The notes under the pieces were generated by a model, which was given only the letters and a program-made list of their open reading frames with translations, made no database searches and was not told the DNA's origin. DNA of 54,735 nucleotides from Lachnospiraceae bacterium (GTDB lineage Bacteria; Bacillota; Clostridia; Lachnospirales; Lachnospiraceae). The position numbers were made by a program, and so were the translations under genes. The DNA is taken from NCBI GenBank assembly GCA_024698485.1, contig JAILRC010000048.1, forward strand, positions 1 to 54,735, given 5' to 3'. Position 1 is the first letter of the stretch. Every line of letters begins with the position of its first letter. This document shows positions 1-7,537 of this stretch, one piece after another.

Positions 1-54
1 AGGATAAACCTCCTTCGTATTTTTTGTGCGGTTGGCGAACCTGCACTTATTATA
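1..54 (-). promoter_or_regulatory. Promoter -10 and ribosome site of a gene left of the window
   Basis: Read on the minus strand, positions 54-49 give a perfect TATAAT and positions 12-5 give GGAGGTTT, a strong Shine-Dalgarno sequence right at the window edge. The start codon of a minus-strand gene should therefore lie just outside the window. The -35 at the expected 17-bp spacing (77-72, TTCAAG) is poor, so the promoter may need an activator or may not be the main one. Confidence 0.5.
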
Positions 55-135
55 CCTCAGGAGGTTTTTTTCTTGAAGCTAAAGCTCGCTGGGAACACAC
101 CTGCATAGCAGGTGGTTTTATTGGATCTTAAATCC

Positions 136-167
136 AAAAAAAACGGTTTCCTTGTTCCGGGAAACCG
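136..167 (-). terminator. Rho-independent terminator
   Basis: CGGTTTCC (144-151) pairs with GGAAACCG (160-167). On the minus strand the stem is followed by eight U (complement of A136-A143). It lies 20 nt after the stop of the small ORF at 188-343 and would end that transcript, or any read-through from the ANTAR gene. Confidence 0.8.
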
Positions 168-187
168 ATCAGAATTCATTGTGGATC

Positions 188-343
188 TTATGCAACGGTT
201 AACCCTTCTTGTTCTGTTGTAAACTGCATAAAATAATAAAAAAAGAAGTACGCAAAAAAGCGTACAGCATAATAAAACCAATTGCCAACCTGAGATCTGC
301 AAGCCAAAGACAATCTATTCATTTTTGAATTACCGTCCTTCAT
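188..343 (-). CDS. Candidate 51-residue small membrane protein
   Basis: A short ORF that stands as its own transcription unit: promoter at 410-382, Shine-Dalgarno AGGGGG ending 5 nt before the ATG at 343, stop TAA at 190-188, then a terminator at 167-136. The peptide has a polar, basic N-terminus, one aromatic-rich hydrophobic stretch (about residues 22-40, rich in Phe and Tyr) able to span a membrane, and a short acidic tail. An internal ATG (codon 8) is a second possible start. I do not recognise a family. A longer overlapping frame (57-302) begins with TTG, has no ribosome site and runs through the terminator, so I prefer this frame. It could also be a non-coding RNA. Confidence 0.4.
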   Translation of the reverse strand: MKDGNSKMNRLSLACRSQVGNWFYYAVRFFAYFFFYYFMQFTTEQEGLTVA

Positions 344-381
344 TGGGACCCCCTGTTTTTCTGCTTTCTTAAAGCATACAT

Positions 382-410
382 AATTTAACAGAGATGGAAC
401 TTTTTGTCAA
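382..410 (-). promoter_or_regulatory. Promoter TTGACA-N17-TAAATT
   Basis: Minus strand: -35 TTGACA (410-405), 17-bp spacer, -10 TAAATT (387-382). Transcription would start near 375 and cover the small ORF at 188-343. The rest of the gap to the ANTAR gene (411-460) shows no further signal. Confidence 0.6.
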
Positions 411-460
411 CCCTTTTATACCAAAATGTTGTAAATCTTCACCGCGTTGGTGTAATAAAT

Positions 461-1045
461 TTATTCCTCGTATTTCCTAATGATCTCCTCCGCTGCCTTT
501 CTGCGGGATTCCCTGTTTTCCATGGCGTTGTGCTCAATAAGATGATGAGCTTCTTCCTCTGTCATGCCCTCGTTTTTGATCAGGATCCATTTTGCCCTGT
601 CCACAATGCGGATATCCATAACCTTTTCCTGCAGGGACTTGTTTTCTTTCTCCATCTTTGTAAGCCTTGCCGAAAATGCAGTCAGAAGCTTAATGTAGGT
701 ATATGCCTGCTGGCGTGAAAGAGGCTTTGTGACAGTGAGCACCCCAAAGTCCTCCAGAGTGTGGCAGACCTGGTCAAAGCTTTGTATGTCAGCGATCGCA
801 AGCACGCCAAGTGAACGGTCGGAAAGATCTTCCGCCAGTTCAAGTCCCGTTTCGTCAGGCAAAGGTGTATTTATGATCACAATGTTGTATTGCTGTGAGA
901 TCAGTCTTCTTCTCGCCTCGCCCGCGCTCTTTGCCGTGGGTGGTATCTCGTACTCCCGCGGCGGCAGGATCTGCACAAAAAAGCTGCGCAGTTTGTCATC
1001 CGACGAGACGATCAGTACATTATTCTTTTTTTCTGCCGTCAACAT
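461..1045 (-). CDS. ANTAR-domain response regulator (antiterminator), pseudo-receiver
   Basis: RNA-binding transcription antitermination regulator of the AmiR/NasR/NitR type, probably acting on nitrogen genes. Residues 8-120 form a receiver domain and residues 130-194 an ANTAR domain, with the family pattern around DRAKWILIKNEGMTEEEA and the AM-x-x-R helix. The receiver keeps the acidic pair (D16, D17) and the conserved lysine K107, but the phosphoacceptor aspartate is an asparagine (N59 in IINTPLP), so signalling by phosphorylation is unlikely. It starts 51 nt downstream of the glutamine synthetase stop on the same strand and is probably cotranscribed. The order glnA then ANTAR regulator is known from solventogenic clostridia (nitR). 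Its RNA target is not identified here. Confidence 0.85.
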   Translation of the reverse strand: MLTAEKKNNVLIVSSDDKLRSFFVQILPPREYEIPPTAKSAGEARRRLISQQYNIVIINTPLPDETGLELAEDLSDRSLGVLAIADIQSFDQVCHTLEDFGVLTVTKPLSRQQAYTYIKLLTAFSARLTKMEKENKSLQEKVMDIRIVDRAKWILIKNEGMTEEEAHHLIEHNAMENRESRRKAAEEIIRKYEE

Positions 1046-1096
1046 GACGTCCTCCGTAGCTGTTCAGTGGTCACTTCAATGACCGGATTTCCCGCA

Positions 1097-2302
1097 TTAT
1101 CTCTCGGGCATATAACTTGCGGGCAATATGCTCTTGATAAAATCGCTTTCCTTCGCGATCTTCTGTGCCTCTTCAAGGCTTTCGGGAAGACGCACAAGTT
1201 TATCCGTGAGTTCAGCTCCCGCTGTGGTGAGGTTCACGCGCACAGGCTCGCAAAGGGTCATGTTCTTTTCAACGCCGTCGATGCCTGCATGGATCAGAAG
1301 CGCAAGACCAATGTAGGGGCTCATCATGGGATCGGGGGATCTCATTTCGAAACGCTTGTTGCCGTTCTTGGGTGCGGGAACACGGATAAACTGGGAACGG
1401 TTCTCGGGCGCCCAGGTGACGTACTTGGGTGCTCTCTTTTCTCCAAGTCTTGCATAGGATCCCTCAACGGGATTCAGGAATGCCGTCATTTCAACAGCAT
1501 GTGCCATGATGCCTGCCATAAAAGCATCCATGCAATCGGAACCGTCCTTGGACTTAACGGATATGTTTATATGCAAGCCGTTTCCGCTTTCGCCGGGAAT
1601 GGGCTTGGGAGAGAAATCGGCATAAAGTCCGTTCCTGCTTGCGACTGCCTTGACAACAGTGATGAAGTTCAGGGCATTTTCGGCAGCAGTCATTGCTTCG
1701 CTGTATTTAAAATCGATCTCGTTCTGGCTGGGACCTTCCTCGTGATGGGAACTCTCGGGTCTTATGCCCATCTCGGTCAGGGTCATGCAGATCTCACGTC
1801 TCAGGTTTTCGCCCTTGTCTTCGGGAGCCACATCCATATAACCCGCTCCGTCAAAGGGAACTCCGGTGGGTTCCCCCATCTCGTCGGTCTTAAAAAGATA
1901 GAACTCAAACTTTGTTCCGAAGAGAACGGTAAGCCCTTTCTTTTCAGCTCTTTCAACCGCTTTTTTAAGGATCAGCCTGGGGTCGGATTCGAAAGGTGTT
2001 CCGTCGGAGTGCTTTATGTTACAGAACATCCTGATAACTTTTCCGTTAATGGAACGCCATGGAAGAACACTTAAGGTTGAGGGAATGGGGAAAAGGAACA
2101 GATCCTTGCCCTCCTCTGCGTCATCAAAACCTTCTATGGCACTTGCGTCTATCGCCATACCCTCATCAAATGCTCTGGGCAGCTCATCGGGCATGATGGC
2201 TATGTTCTTTTGTTTTCCGTGAATGTCGCAGAACACAAGGCGTATAAAACGCACGTCCTCCTGCTCCACGTAATCCATTATTTCATGCTGGGTAGCGGTC
2301 AT
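1097..2302 (-). CDS. glnA: Glutamine synthetase, type I, short form
   Basis: Forms glutamine from glutamate, ammonia and ATP in the cytoplasm. At 401 residues it is shorter than usual GSI enzymes (about 440-470). N-terminal beta-grasp region about 10-100 and catalytic domain about 105-401. Visible motifs are GTKFEFYLF (first metal-binding strand), HHEEGPSQNEIDF, the shortened NGLHINIS where NGSGMHxHxS is usual, NRSQFIRVP and RFEMRSPDPMMSPY (ATP and metal ligands). The shortened loop motif and length mark it as a divergent subfamily; another gamma-glutamyl ligase of this fold cannot be excluded, though the ANTAR neighbour supports nitrogen assimilation. The ATG follows a GAAGGGAG ribosome site. 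It lies downstream of the ArsR-type gene with a hairpin leader between. Confidence 0.85.
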   Translation of the reverse strand: MTATQHEIMDYVEQEDVRFIRLVFCDIHGKQKNIAIMPDELPRAFDEGMAIDASAIEGFDDAEEGKDLFLFPIPSTLSVLPWRSINGKVIRMFCNIKHSDGTPFESDPRLILKKAVERAEKKGLTVLFGTKFEFYLFKTDEMGEPTGVPFDGAGYMDVAPEDKGENLRREICMTLTEMGIRPESSHHEEGPSQNEIDFKYSEAMTAAENALNFITVVKAVASRNGLYADFSPKPIPGESGNGLHINISVKSKDGSDCMDAFMAGIMAHAVEMTAFLNPVEGSYARLGEKRAPKYVTWAPENRSQFIRVPAPKNGNKRFEMRSPDPMMSPYIGLALLIHAGIDGVEKNMTLCEPVRVNLTTAGAELTDKLVRLPESLEEAQKIAKESDFIKSILPASYMPER

Positions 2303-2332
2303 AAAACTTCTCCCTTCAACTTTTTACTATCA

Positions 2333-2378
2333 CAAAGCGGTCTCACAAGGCATTCAAACCTCTGTGACAGCGCCTTTG
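2333..2378 (-). promoter_or_regulatory. Hairpin in the leader just upstream of glnA
   Basis: On the minus strand CAAAGGCG (2378-2371) pairs with CGCTTTG (2339-2333) with one bulge, and the inner segments GTCACAGAGG and CCTTGTGAGAC continue the stem imperfectly. It starts two bases after the stop codon position of the ArsR-type gene and ends about 30 nt before the glnA ATG. No U-run follows, so it is not a plain terminator. It could be a processing or stability element, or a target for the ANTAR protein; I do not see the paired hexaloops with A1 and G4 expected of ANTAR targets. Confidence 0.4.
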
Positions 2379-2379
2379 C

Positions 2380-3456
2380 TCATTGTTTTTGATTATAAGA
2401 ACAGGTGAATGGGATGTCAACATCAAAATCCTTTGAGATCCTGTCAAGTACATCTTTCAGCCTTTTCACGGAAATCCCATAGTACTTTGCCGTTTTCACC
2501 GGTTCTTCCGTTACAAGCCCACAATCCTTAAGTTCCGTCATATGATGTGAAATGGTAGAAGGAGCCAGTTTCAATTCTTTCACTATGTCCAATCCCTTCA
2601 TGGGACCATGCACCAAAAGAAGTTTAAGGATCATATACCTGGTTTCATCCGCAAAAGCCTTCAGAACAGCAACAGTGTCTTCCCGACCTTTTTCCTTATC
2701 ACGGATGCTGCACAGTAAAAGCTGCTTGTTGTGAATTGTCCCGTCTTCATAGAACAAGCGTATGTAATTAAACGGAAGAAGAAGTGACGGCACAAAGCAG
2801 AACTTCTCATAGGGTCCACGGTTTCTGAAGGTCTTTCCCATGAAGCTTTCCGAACACTCCAATGCATCCATGGTCTCAAGTTTTTCAATTATGCTTGCCC
2901 GCAGCTCCGAAATCCTGTCATCGCAAGTTTTAAAAGCCGCTCTTAAAGCCGGAGTATCCATCTCTTTTGCAAGTGAAAACAGGTCTTTCAGGAACCTGTC
3001 ATTTTCTTTGATAAATGTCGAAAAACCGAGAAAACCGCTGCATTCCTTTCCCGCTTTCAAATACAAGGCATTAAGAACCTCATCATCCGAAAGTCCCTTT
3101 TTTATCTCATCTTTCGTGATCCCGCAAGATGACGCAAAATCCGCAAGTCTGAACAGTCTTTCCTCCGTGGGAAGGCTCAAAAGCCAATCATACAGCCTGT
3201 CCAGGGTAAATTTTTCGTCAAACACATCCTGTATCACATCCAAAAGATCCATAAGATTCAGTTTTTTAAGACAGTCATATGTTTCAAAAAGGAAAAGATA
3301 GCGCTTCTTCCAATCTTCCACCTGAGCCTCGCTGTAGATCTTCGTCCATTCCGTGTGGCGTGTTTCGTCATATAATATGCAAAACGCCGCAAACAGGGGC
3401 TCCAGTTCGGGTCCGTAAGCAAAATAGGTATTTTCTTTTAACTTCTCAAAAACCAT
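2380..3456 (-). CDS. ArsR-family winged-helix transcriptional regulator (358 aa)
   Basis: The C-terminal third (about residues 255-340) is an ArsR-type winged helix: ALKAFADETRYMILKLL, then the recognition helix around APSTISHHMTELKDCGLV. The N-terminal 250 residues are helical with no domain I can name and may bind ligand. The gene is divergent from the ABC-2 exporter at 3620. The 163-bp spacer has two mirror-image promoters whose -10 regions sit in nearly identical boxes, so autoregulation and control of the exporter are likely (inference). The family usually acts as a repressor released by a small molecule. Stop TGA is at 2382-2380. Confidence 0.8.
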   Translation of the reverse strand: MVFEKLKENTYFAYGPELEPLFAAFCILYDETRHTEWTKIYSEAQVEDWKKRYLFLFETYDCLKKLNLMDLLDVIQDVFDEKFTLDRLYDWLLSLPTEERLFRLADFASSCGITKDEIKKGLSDDEVLNALYLKAGKECSGFLGFSTFIKENDRFLKDLFSLAKEMDTPALRAAFKTCDDRISELRASIIEKLETMDALECSESFMGKTFRNRGPYEKFCFVPSLLLPFNYIRLFYEDGTIHNKQLLLCSIRDKEKGREDTVAVLKAFADETRYMILKLLLVHGPMKGLDIVKELKLAPSTISHHMTELKDCGLVTEEPVKTAKYYGISVKRLKDVLDRISKDFDVDIPFTCSYNQKQ

Positions 3457-3483
3457 GCAGCCTCCGATGTTTTTTCTATGTTC

Positions 3484-3521
3484 ATCGAAATAGATTATAT
3501 ACGATTATCCACATATGTCAA
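3484..3521 (-). promoter_or_regulatory. Promoter and operator-like box of the ArsR-type gene
   Basis: Minus strand: -35 TTGACA (3521-3516), 16-bp spacer, -10 TATAAT (3499-3494). The -10 lies inside the box ATCGAAATAGATTATATACG (3484-3503), which recurs inverted at the divergent promoter. Confidence 0.75.
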
Positions 3522-3557
3522 CGGGAGCTTCCACCGCAATTCCCTTTCACATTTTTC

Positions 3558-3595
3558 TTGACTTTTACATTTATTCGATTATAATCTAATTCGAT
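3558..3595 (+). promoter_or_regulatory. Promoter and operator-like box of the ABC-2 exporter operon
   Basis: -35 TTGACT (3558-3563), 16-bp spacer, -10 TATAAT (3580-3585). The -10 is flanked by two copies of ATTCGAT (3573-3579 and 3589-3595), and on the minus strand the box reads ATCGAATTAGATTATAATCG, matching the box over the divergent promoter. Ribosome site AAAGGAG at 3607-3613. Confidence 0.75.
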
Positions 3596-3619
3596 ATTAA
3601 TAGAACAAAGGAGAACATT

Positions 3620-4384
3620 ATGAAAAATACAGTCATAAATGTGGAAGAATTAAAGAGAGAATACGTAAAGAGAGGCTTTTTCGGGAAAACAAAGAAGGTT
3701 GTAAAAGCTGTTGACGGTATTTCGTTCAACGTAGAACAAGGTGAGATCTTCGGACTTCTGGGACAGAACGGAGCCGGAAAGACCACCACCATAAAGATGC
3801 TCACCACCCTTCTTGCTCCCACTTCCGGAACATGCGAGGTTCTGGGTTACAAAACCTTCGGAGAAGAAAAAAAGATCCGTTCAAGGATCAATTTCATCTT
3901 CGGCGGAGAGATGGGAGTTTACAGACGACTTTCCGCAAGAGACAACCTCCGTTATTTCTCCAACCTCTACCTGATCCCTGAGAAAGTCCAAAAAGAGAGG
4001 ATCGAAAGCATACTAAAACTGGTGGATCTTGCAGACAGAGCCGACGACCTTGCGGAGACCTATTCCAAGGGCATGATCCAGCGTCTTCAGATAGCCAGAG
4101 GGCTCATAAACGATCCCGAGATCCTTTTTATGGACGAGCCCACTGTGGGACTGGATCCCGTGGGAGCAAGGATGTTACGTGACATAATCAAAAACCTCAA
4201 GGCAGACGGAAGAACCGTTCTTCTCACCACCCACAACCTTGCTGAGGTTGAAGAACTCTGTGACCGCCTTGTGATCATCAACAAAGGAAAAGTCATCGCA
4301 AAAGGAACACCCTCGGAGATCAAGGGGCATGAAGCCACTCTTGAAGATGCCTATGTAAAACTGGTTCAGGAGGTGACGGCATGA
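3620..4384 (+). CDS. ABC transporter ATP-binding protein (ABC-2 type exporter)
   Basis: ATPase of a three-gene ABC-2 exporter (drug, antibiotic or lipid-linked substrate, unknown). Walker A GQNGAGKTT at about residues 48-56, signature SKGMIQ near 149-154, Walker B ILFMDEP at 168-174, D-loop GLDP, and H-loop histidine near 205 in TTHN. Length 254 residues is normal. Its stop overlaps the next start (ATGA), so the three genes are translationally coupled. The promoter region suggests control by the divergent ArsR-type regulator. Confidence 0.93.
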   Translation: MKNTVINVEELKREYVKRGFFGKTKKVVKAVDGISFNVEQGEIFGLLGQNGAGKTTTIKMLTTLLAPTSGTCEVLGYKTFGEEKKIRSRINFIFGGEMGVYRRLSARDNLRYFSNLYLIPEKVQKERIESILKLVDLADRADDLAETYSKGMIQRLQIARGLINDPEILFMDEPTVGLDPVGARMLRDIIKNLKADGRTVLLTTHNLAEVEELCDRLVIINKGKVIAKGTPSEIKGHEATLEDAYVKLVQEVTA

Positions 4385-5160
4385 ACTTTAAAGTCCTTTT
4401 TTCCACAATGAAGGTGCAGATGAAACAGTCCTTTGCCCGCCCCATGTTTCGTTTCTGTCTTCTTGTAAACCCCGTTGTCAACACCATTCTTCTTTACGAG
4501 ATGTACAGAAATTCCGGTTCGGACAACTTCATGGCATATGTTGTGCTGGGAGCCGGTCTCATGGCGCTTTGGGGCTGCATATGTTTTTCATCCGCAGGAG
4601 ACATTAACCGTGAGCGTTACAGCGGAACCCTCGCACTGATCTACGCCGCGCCTGCGGGTTTTCCCGCCATCATTCTCGGAAAGATCATCGGAAACACTTT
4701 GATGTCGTTAGTCACCCTCTGCATATCCCTTATAACGGCTGTTGTACTGTTCAGAGTGCCCTTGCATCTTGAAAACCCGTTGCTTTTCCTCGTTGCACTT
4801 TTGTCCGCCATTGTGACCTTTATCACCATATCCTCCGTCATCGCCTGCCTTTTGACCCTTTCCAGAAAGACGGAACTGTACATGAACTGTCTGGAGATCC
4901 CCATCATTCTTTTGTGCGGTTTTGTTTTCCCGGTCTCTGTGCTTCCAAATGCAGTTCAGTTTGCAAGCCGTCTTCTTTCCCCCACCTATGCGGTGGAGCT
5001 TTTAAGAATGAGTGTGAACGGATGTGAGGATCCGGCACTTTTCCGGGAGAAACTCCTGATGCTGTTTCTCCTCACTTTGATCTATGCAGTGCTTTCCGCA
5101 TTTCTTTATAAAAAAATAGATCGCCGCGTCCGTATTGCGGCGACCCTGGAGGTGTCATAA
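4381..5160 (+). CDS. ABC-2 type transporter permease 1
   Basis: 259-residue integral membrane protein with about six hydrophobic segments and the ABC-2 layout: cytoplasmic N-terminal helix, paired TM segments, and a re-entrant region near ILLCGFVFPVSVLPN, the FPVS/P-type motif common in this family. It overlaps the ATPase gene by 4 nt and shares one base with the second permease (TAATG), so it is probably one half of a heterodimeric channel. Confidence 0.88.
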   Translation: MNFKVLFSTMKVQMKQSFARPMFRFCLLVNPVVNTILLYEMYRNSGSDNFMAYVVLGAGLMALWGCICFSSAGDINRERYSGTLALIYAAPAGFPAIILGKIIGNTLMSLVTLCISLITAVVLFRVPLHLENPLLFLVALLSAIVTFITISSVIACLLTLSRKTELYMNCLEIPIILLCGFVFPVSVLPNAVQFASRLLSPTYAVELLRMSVNGCEDPALFREKLLMLFLLTLIYAVLSAFLYKKIDRRVRIAATLEVS

Positions 5161-5939
5161 TGATAAAACGTTTTTTTCAGCAGGCCTATCTGTACCACAA
5201 GGGAAGGCGCGCTGCTTTTGAAGCAGAGGAATTCGTTCTCATGCAGATCGGCTATCCTCTCGTAACTCTGATCTTTTACTGCCTCATCGCATCCTTTAGT
5301 TTTAAGACCACAGATCTTACCCACTGGGTCATAGGTAATTCCTTTCTTCTTTGCACAAATGCATGCATATTCGGACTGGGCAATCTTTTTGTGGGCGAAA
5401 GATACTACGGACGCCTTCGCTCCATCATCGCTTCTCCCTGTTCAAAGATCGGGCTGATCCTTGCAGGCGGTGTGTTCCCCACTCTTTTTGCCATCTGCGC
5501 CTCAGTCTGCGGACTTCTGGTGGGTTCCCTGGTGTTCCATGTGGACTTAACCCGAATAGATCTTCCTCTTGCTGCTGTAGCTATCCTTTGTGCCATGATC
5601 TCCGCTGCCTGCTTCGGACTTTTTATTTCTTCCTTTGGGCTCATGAGTGACAGCATGCATCTGGTTCTGAACCTGGTAAGCTACATACTCATGATCTTCA
5701 CCGGAGCGGAATTCCCCGTGTCCCAGCTTCCTCTCGCGGGACAGGTCTTTGCTCAGCTCATGCCTCTTACAAAAGCCATCGCCGCCATGAACAAACTCTT
5801 TGACGGCAATCCTGAAGGCTTTTGGTTGAATCTCCTGGGAGAACTTGCCACCGGCTGTGCCTATGCACTTCTGACAAGGCTTGTTTTCGCCTTTGCGGAA
5901 AGATCGGCACAGAGGAGCGGCAAATTTGATATGTTTTAA
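5160..5939 (+). CDS. ABC-2 type transporter permease 2
   Basis: 259 residues, six predicted membrane segments, and the motif FTGAEFPVSQLPL matching the sister permease in place and style, so the two are paralogous halves. ATG at 5160 overlaps the preceding stop. It ends 21 bp before the convergent stop of the secreted protein gene at 5961; only a weak 5-bp hairpin (AAGGC/GCCTT) lies between. Confidence 0.87.
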   Translation: MIKRFFQQAYLYHKGRRAAFEAEEFVLMQIGYPLVTLIFYCLIASFSFKTTDLTHWVIGNSFLLCTNACIFGLGNLFVGERYYGRLRSIIASPCSKIGLILAGGVFPTLFAICASVCGLLVGSLVFHVDLTRIDLPLAAVAILCAMISAACFGLFISSFGLMSDSMHLVLNLVSYILMIFTGAEFPVSQLPLAGQVFAQLMPLTKAIAAMNKLFDGNPEGFWLNLLGELATGCAYALLTRLVFAFAERSAQRSGKFDMF

Positions 5940-5960
5940 AGGCTGCTATGCCTTGTTCCT

Positions 5961-7517
5961 TTACTCCCCGATGGAAGCTGTTCTGTACACAAAGCGTACG
6001 GAACCTGTCTGTCCTTCGGCAAGACCCGAGTAGTTGCTGTAGGCATCCGCAGCTCCTAGAAGCGTATGCAGGCTGTCCATGGATGTCTCAAAGGTCGTTG
6101 CCAGGTCCGTGATCTGAGCTGTGAGCCCCGTAAGATCCGCTGCCACAAGAGAATCGTTCAGCTTGTCGGCACCGTCCTTTATCTGCTTTACAGCCCCATC
6201 CAGCTTGTCAACTTCCGCAGAAAGGGTTGAGAGGTTTGCTCCCAGCAAAGCTACACCATCAGTGTAATCCTTAACTCCTGTGCAGAATGTGTTAACGCTG
6301 TCCAGCTGCGCCTTTACGGCCTTGACGGTTCCAATGCCCGTCTGAACCTTAGTATAGGCTGCGTTTCCTTCGGGGATGTTTTTAAGCTGTGCTGCCATCT
6401 GACTTACCACACTGTCAAGAACTTTAGCATAGTTGTCCCGGGTGAGTTCGGGAACGGTCACACCTGCGGAAACAAGTGAATTGTATGCTGTTTTAAGGAT
6501 GGAATCAAAGATCCGGGTGCTGCCCGCAACGAGAGTCTCATTCTTCGATATGAGCTGTCCTGCACCTGCATCCAGTTGTCCCACAGCCGCAGCAAGTTTT
6601 GTTGTTCCTGCGGAAAGTTCGTTCATGGCATTTGCAAGGGTTGCTGTTCCCCGGACCAGTTCTGTGCAGTCCTTTTCAAACTTTGCCATTTTTACGTTAA
6701 GATCGTTCTTGTCCTTGGATGTGTCCTCATTTATGCCTCTGAAAACTTCATCCGTTACAACAGTGAGAGAAGTCAGGAGTTTGAAGTTCTCGGCATCACA
6801 CTCAAAGGTGATCTTTCCCGCATCCGCCATGGTGTTCAGGTAGTTGTCGAAGCCGGGGAAAGCAAGGCCGCAAACTGTTGTCCTGGTGCCGTCGGATGAA
6901 ACGGAGCCTCTTGAAACCGCAGCATTCTTCACGCTGTTGTTGTTAAAAAGGAGCACGGTCACAGCGGCAAAAGGTGCCTTCTCATTGTTCTTAAGTTCAT
7001 AGGTCACGGTGACATGGCCGCTCTTTCCTGCCAGTTCCTCAGGCGCAACCTCCTTACCGTCCAGTGCATAGGTGATCTTCATCTCCACAGGAAGAGCCTT
7101 GTCCGTCTCTCCTCTGTAAACTATCTCTTTGCCCTGAGCCTTCCAGGTGAGGGCGTTTCCGTCTTTTGTGAAGGTCTCCTTGCCCTTTACGTTCTTGATA
7201 TCCTTAAGTTCCGAAAGATCGCCGATCTCATCAAGTCCCTCAACATTTGTCAGTCTGTCGCTCACAATGATACGGTTTACTTTTCCGGAAGCATCCGTAA
7301 GGACATATACAGTCTCGTCCTTGTCGGGAGTCTCCTTGGATTCCAGGGCATTCTTAACGGTTGCTTTCACTTCTTCTTTTTTCTCTTCGATAGCTGCGGC
7401 AACATCATTCTTTCCTTCCGTGTTTTCTGCTTTTACGGTGGCTGCGGGTGCTGCCAGTGAAAGTACCATTCCCGCACCCAGTGCAATGGCTGCAGCTTTT
7501 AAACATCTTTTATTCAT
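5961..7517 (-). CDS. Secreted accessory protein of an MMPL exporter
   Basis: 518 residues with an N-terminal signal peptide ending near TVKA-E (about residue 31) and no lipobox or C-terminal membrane helix. Residues 70-260 look like mixed beta domains; residues 280-500 are long amphipathic helices rich in Ala, Leu and small repeats (LSAGTTKLAAAVGQLDAGAG), like the extracellular helical region of YhgE/Pip-type proteins. It starts 20 nt after the MMPL stop, so the two are one operon. I infer a partner for substrate handling outside the cell; no enzyme motif is visible. Confidence 0.7.
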   Translation of the reverse strand: MNKRCLKAAAIALGAGMVLSLAAPAATVKAENTEGKNDVAAAIEEKKEEVKATVKNALESKETPDKDETVYVLTDASGKVNRIIVSDRLTNVEGLDEIGDLSELKDIKNVKGKETFTKDGNALTWKAQGKEIVYRGETDKALPVEMKITYALDGKEVAPEELAGKSGHVTVTYELKNNEKAPFAAVTVLLFNNNSVKNAAVSRGSVSSDGTRTTVCGLAFPGFDNYLNTMADAGKITFECDAENFKLLTSLTVVTDEVFRGINEDTSKDKNDLNVKMAKFEKDCTELVRGTATLANAMNELSAGTTKLAAAVGQLDAGAGQLISKNETLVAGSTRIFDSILKTAYNSLVSAGVTVPELTRDNYAKVLDSVVSQMAAQLKNIPEGNAAYTKVQTGIGTVKAVKAQLDSVNTFCTGVKDYTDGVALLGANLSTLSAEVDKLDGAVKQIKDGADKLNDSLVAADLTGLTAQITDLATTFETSMDSLHTLLGAADAYSNYSGLAEGQTGSVRFVYRTASIGE

Positions 7518-7537
7518 AGGTCTTACCTTGCCTTTCT

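Noticed and set aside
97-113. Perfect 7-bp hairpin CACCTGC-ATA-GCAGGTG, and TTGGAT/ATCCAA at 121-137
   Set aside because: No good T-run and no plus-strand gene upstream; probably incidental or part of the leader of the gene outside the window, so not called a terminator.
57-302. 81-codon frame on the minus strand with a hydrophobic start
   Set aside because: It starts with TTG, has no ribosome site, and runs through a strong terminator hairpin; the overlapping 51-codon ORF at 188-343 has better signals.
1067-2074. 335-codon plus-strand frame opposite glnA
   Set aside because: Antisense shadow of a clear enzyme gene; low-complexity Cys/His/Gly composition and no ribosome site.
2333-2378. Reading the glnA leader hairpin as a proven ANTAR target
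   Set aside because: Only one hairpin is visible and the loop lacks the A1/G4 hexaloop pattern, so it is listed as an unexplained leader structure only.
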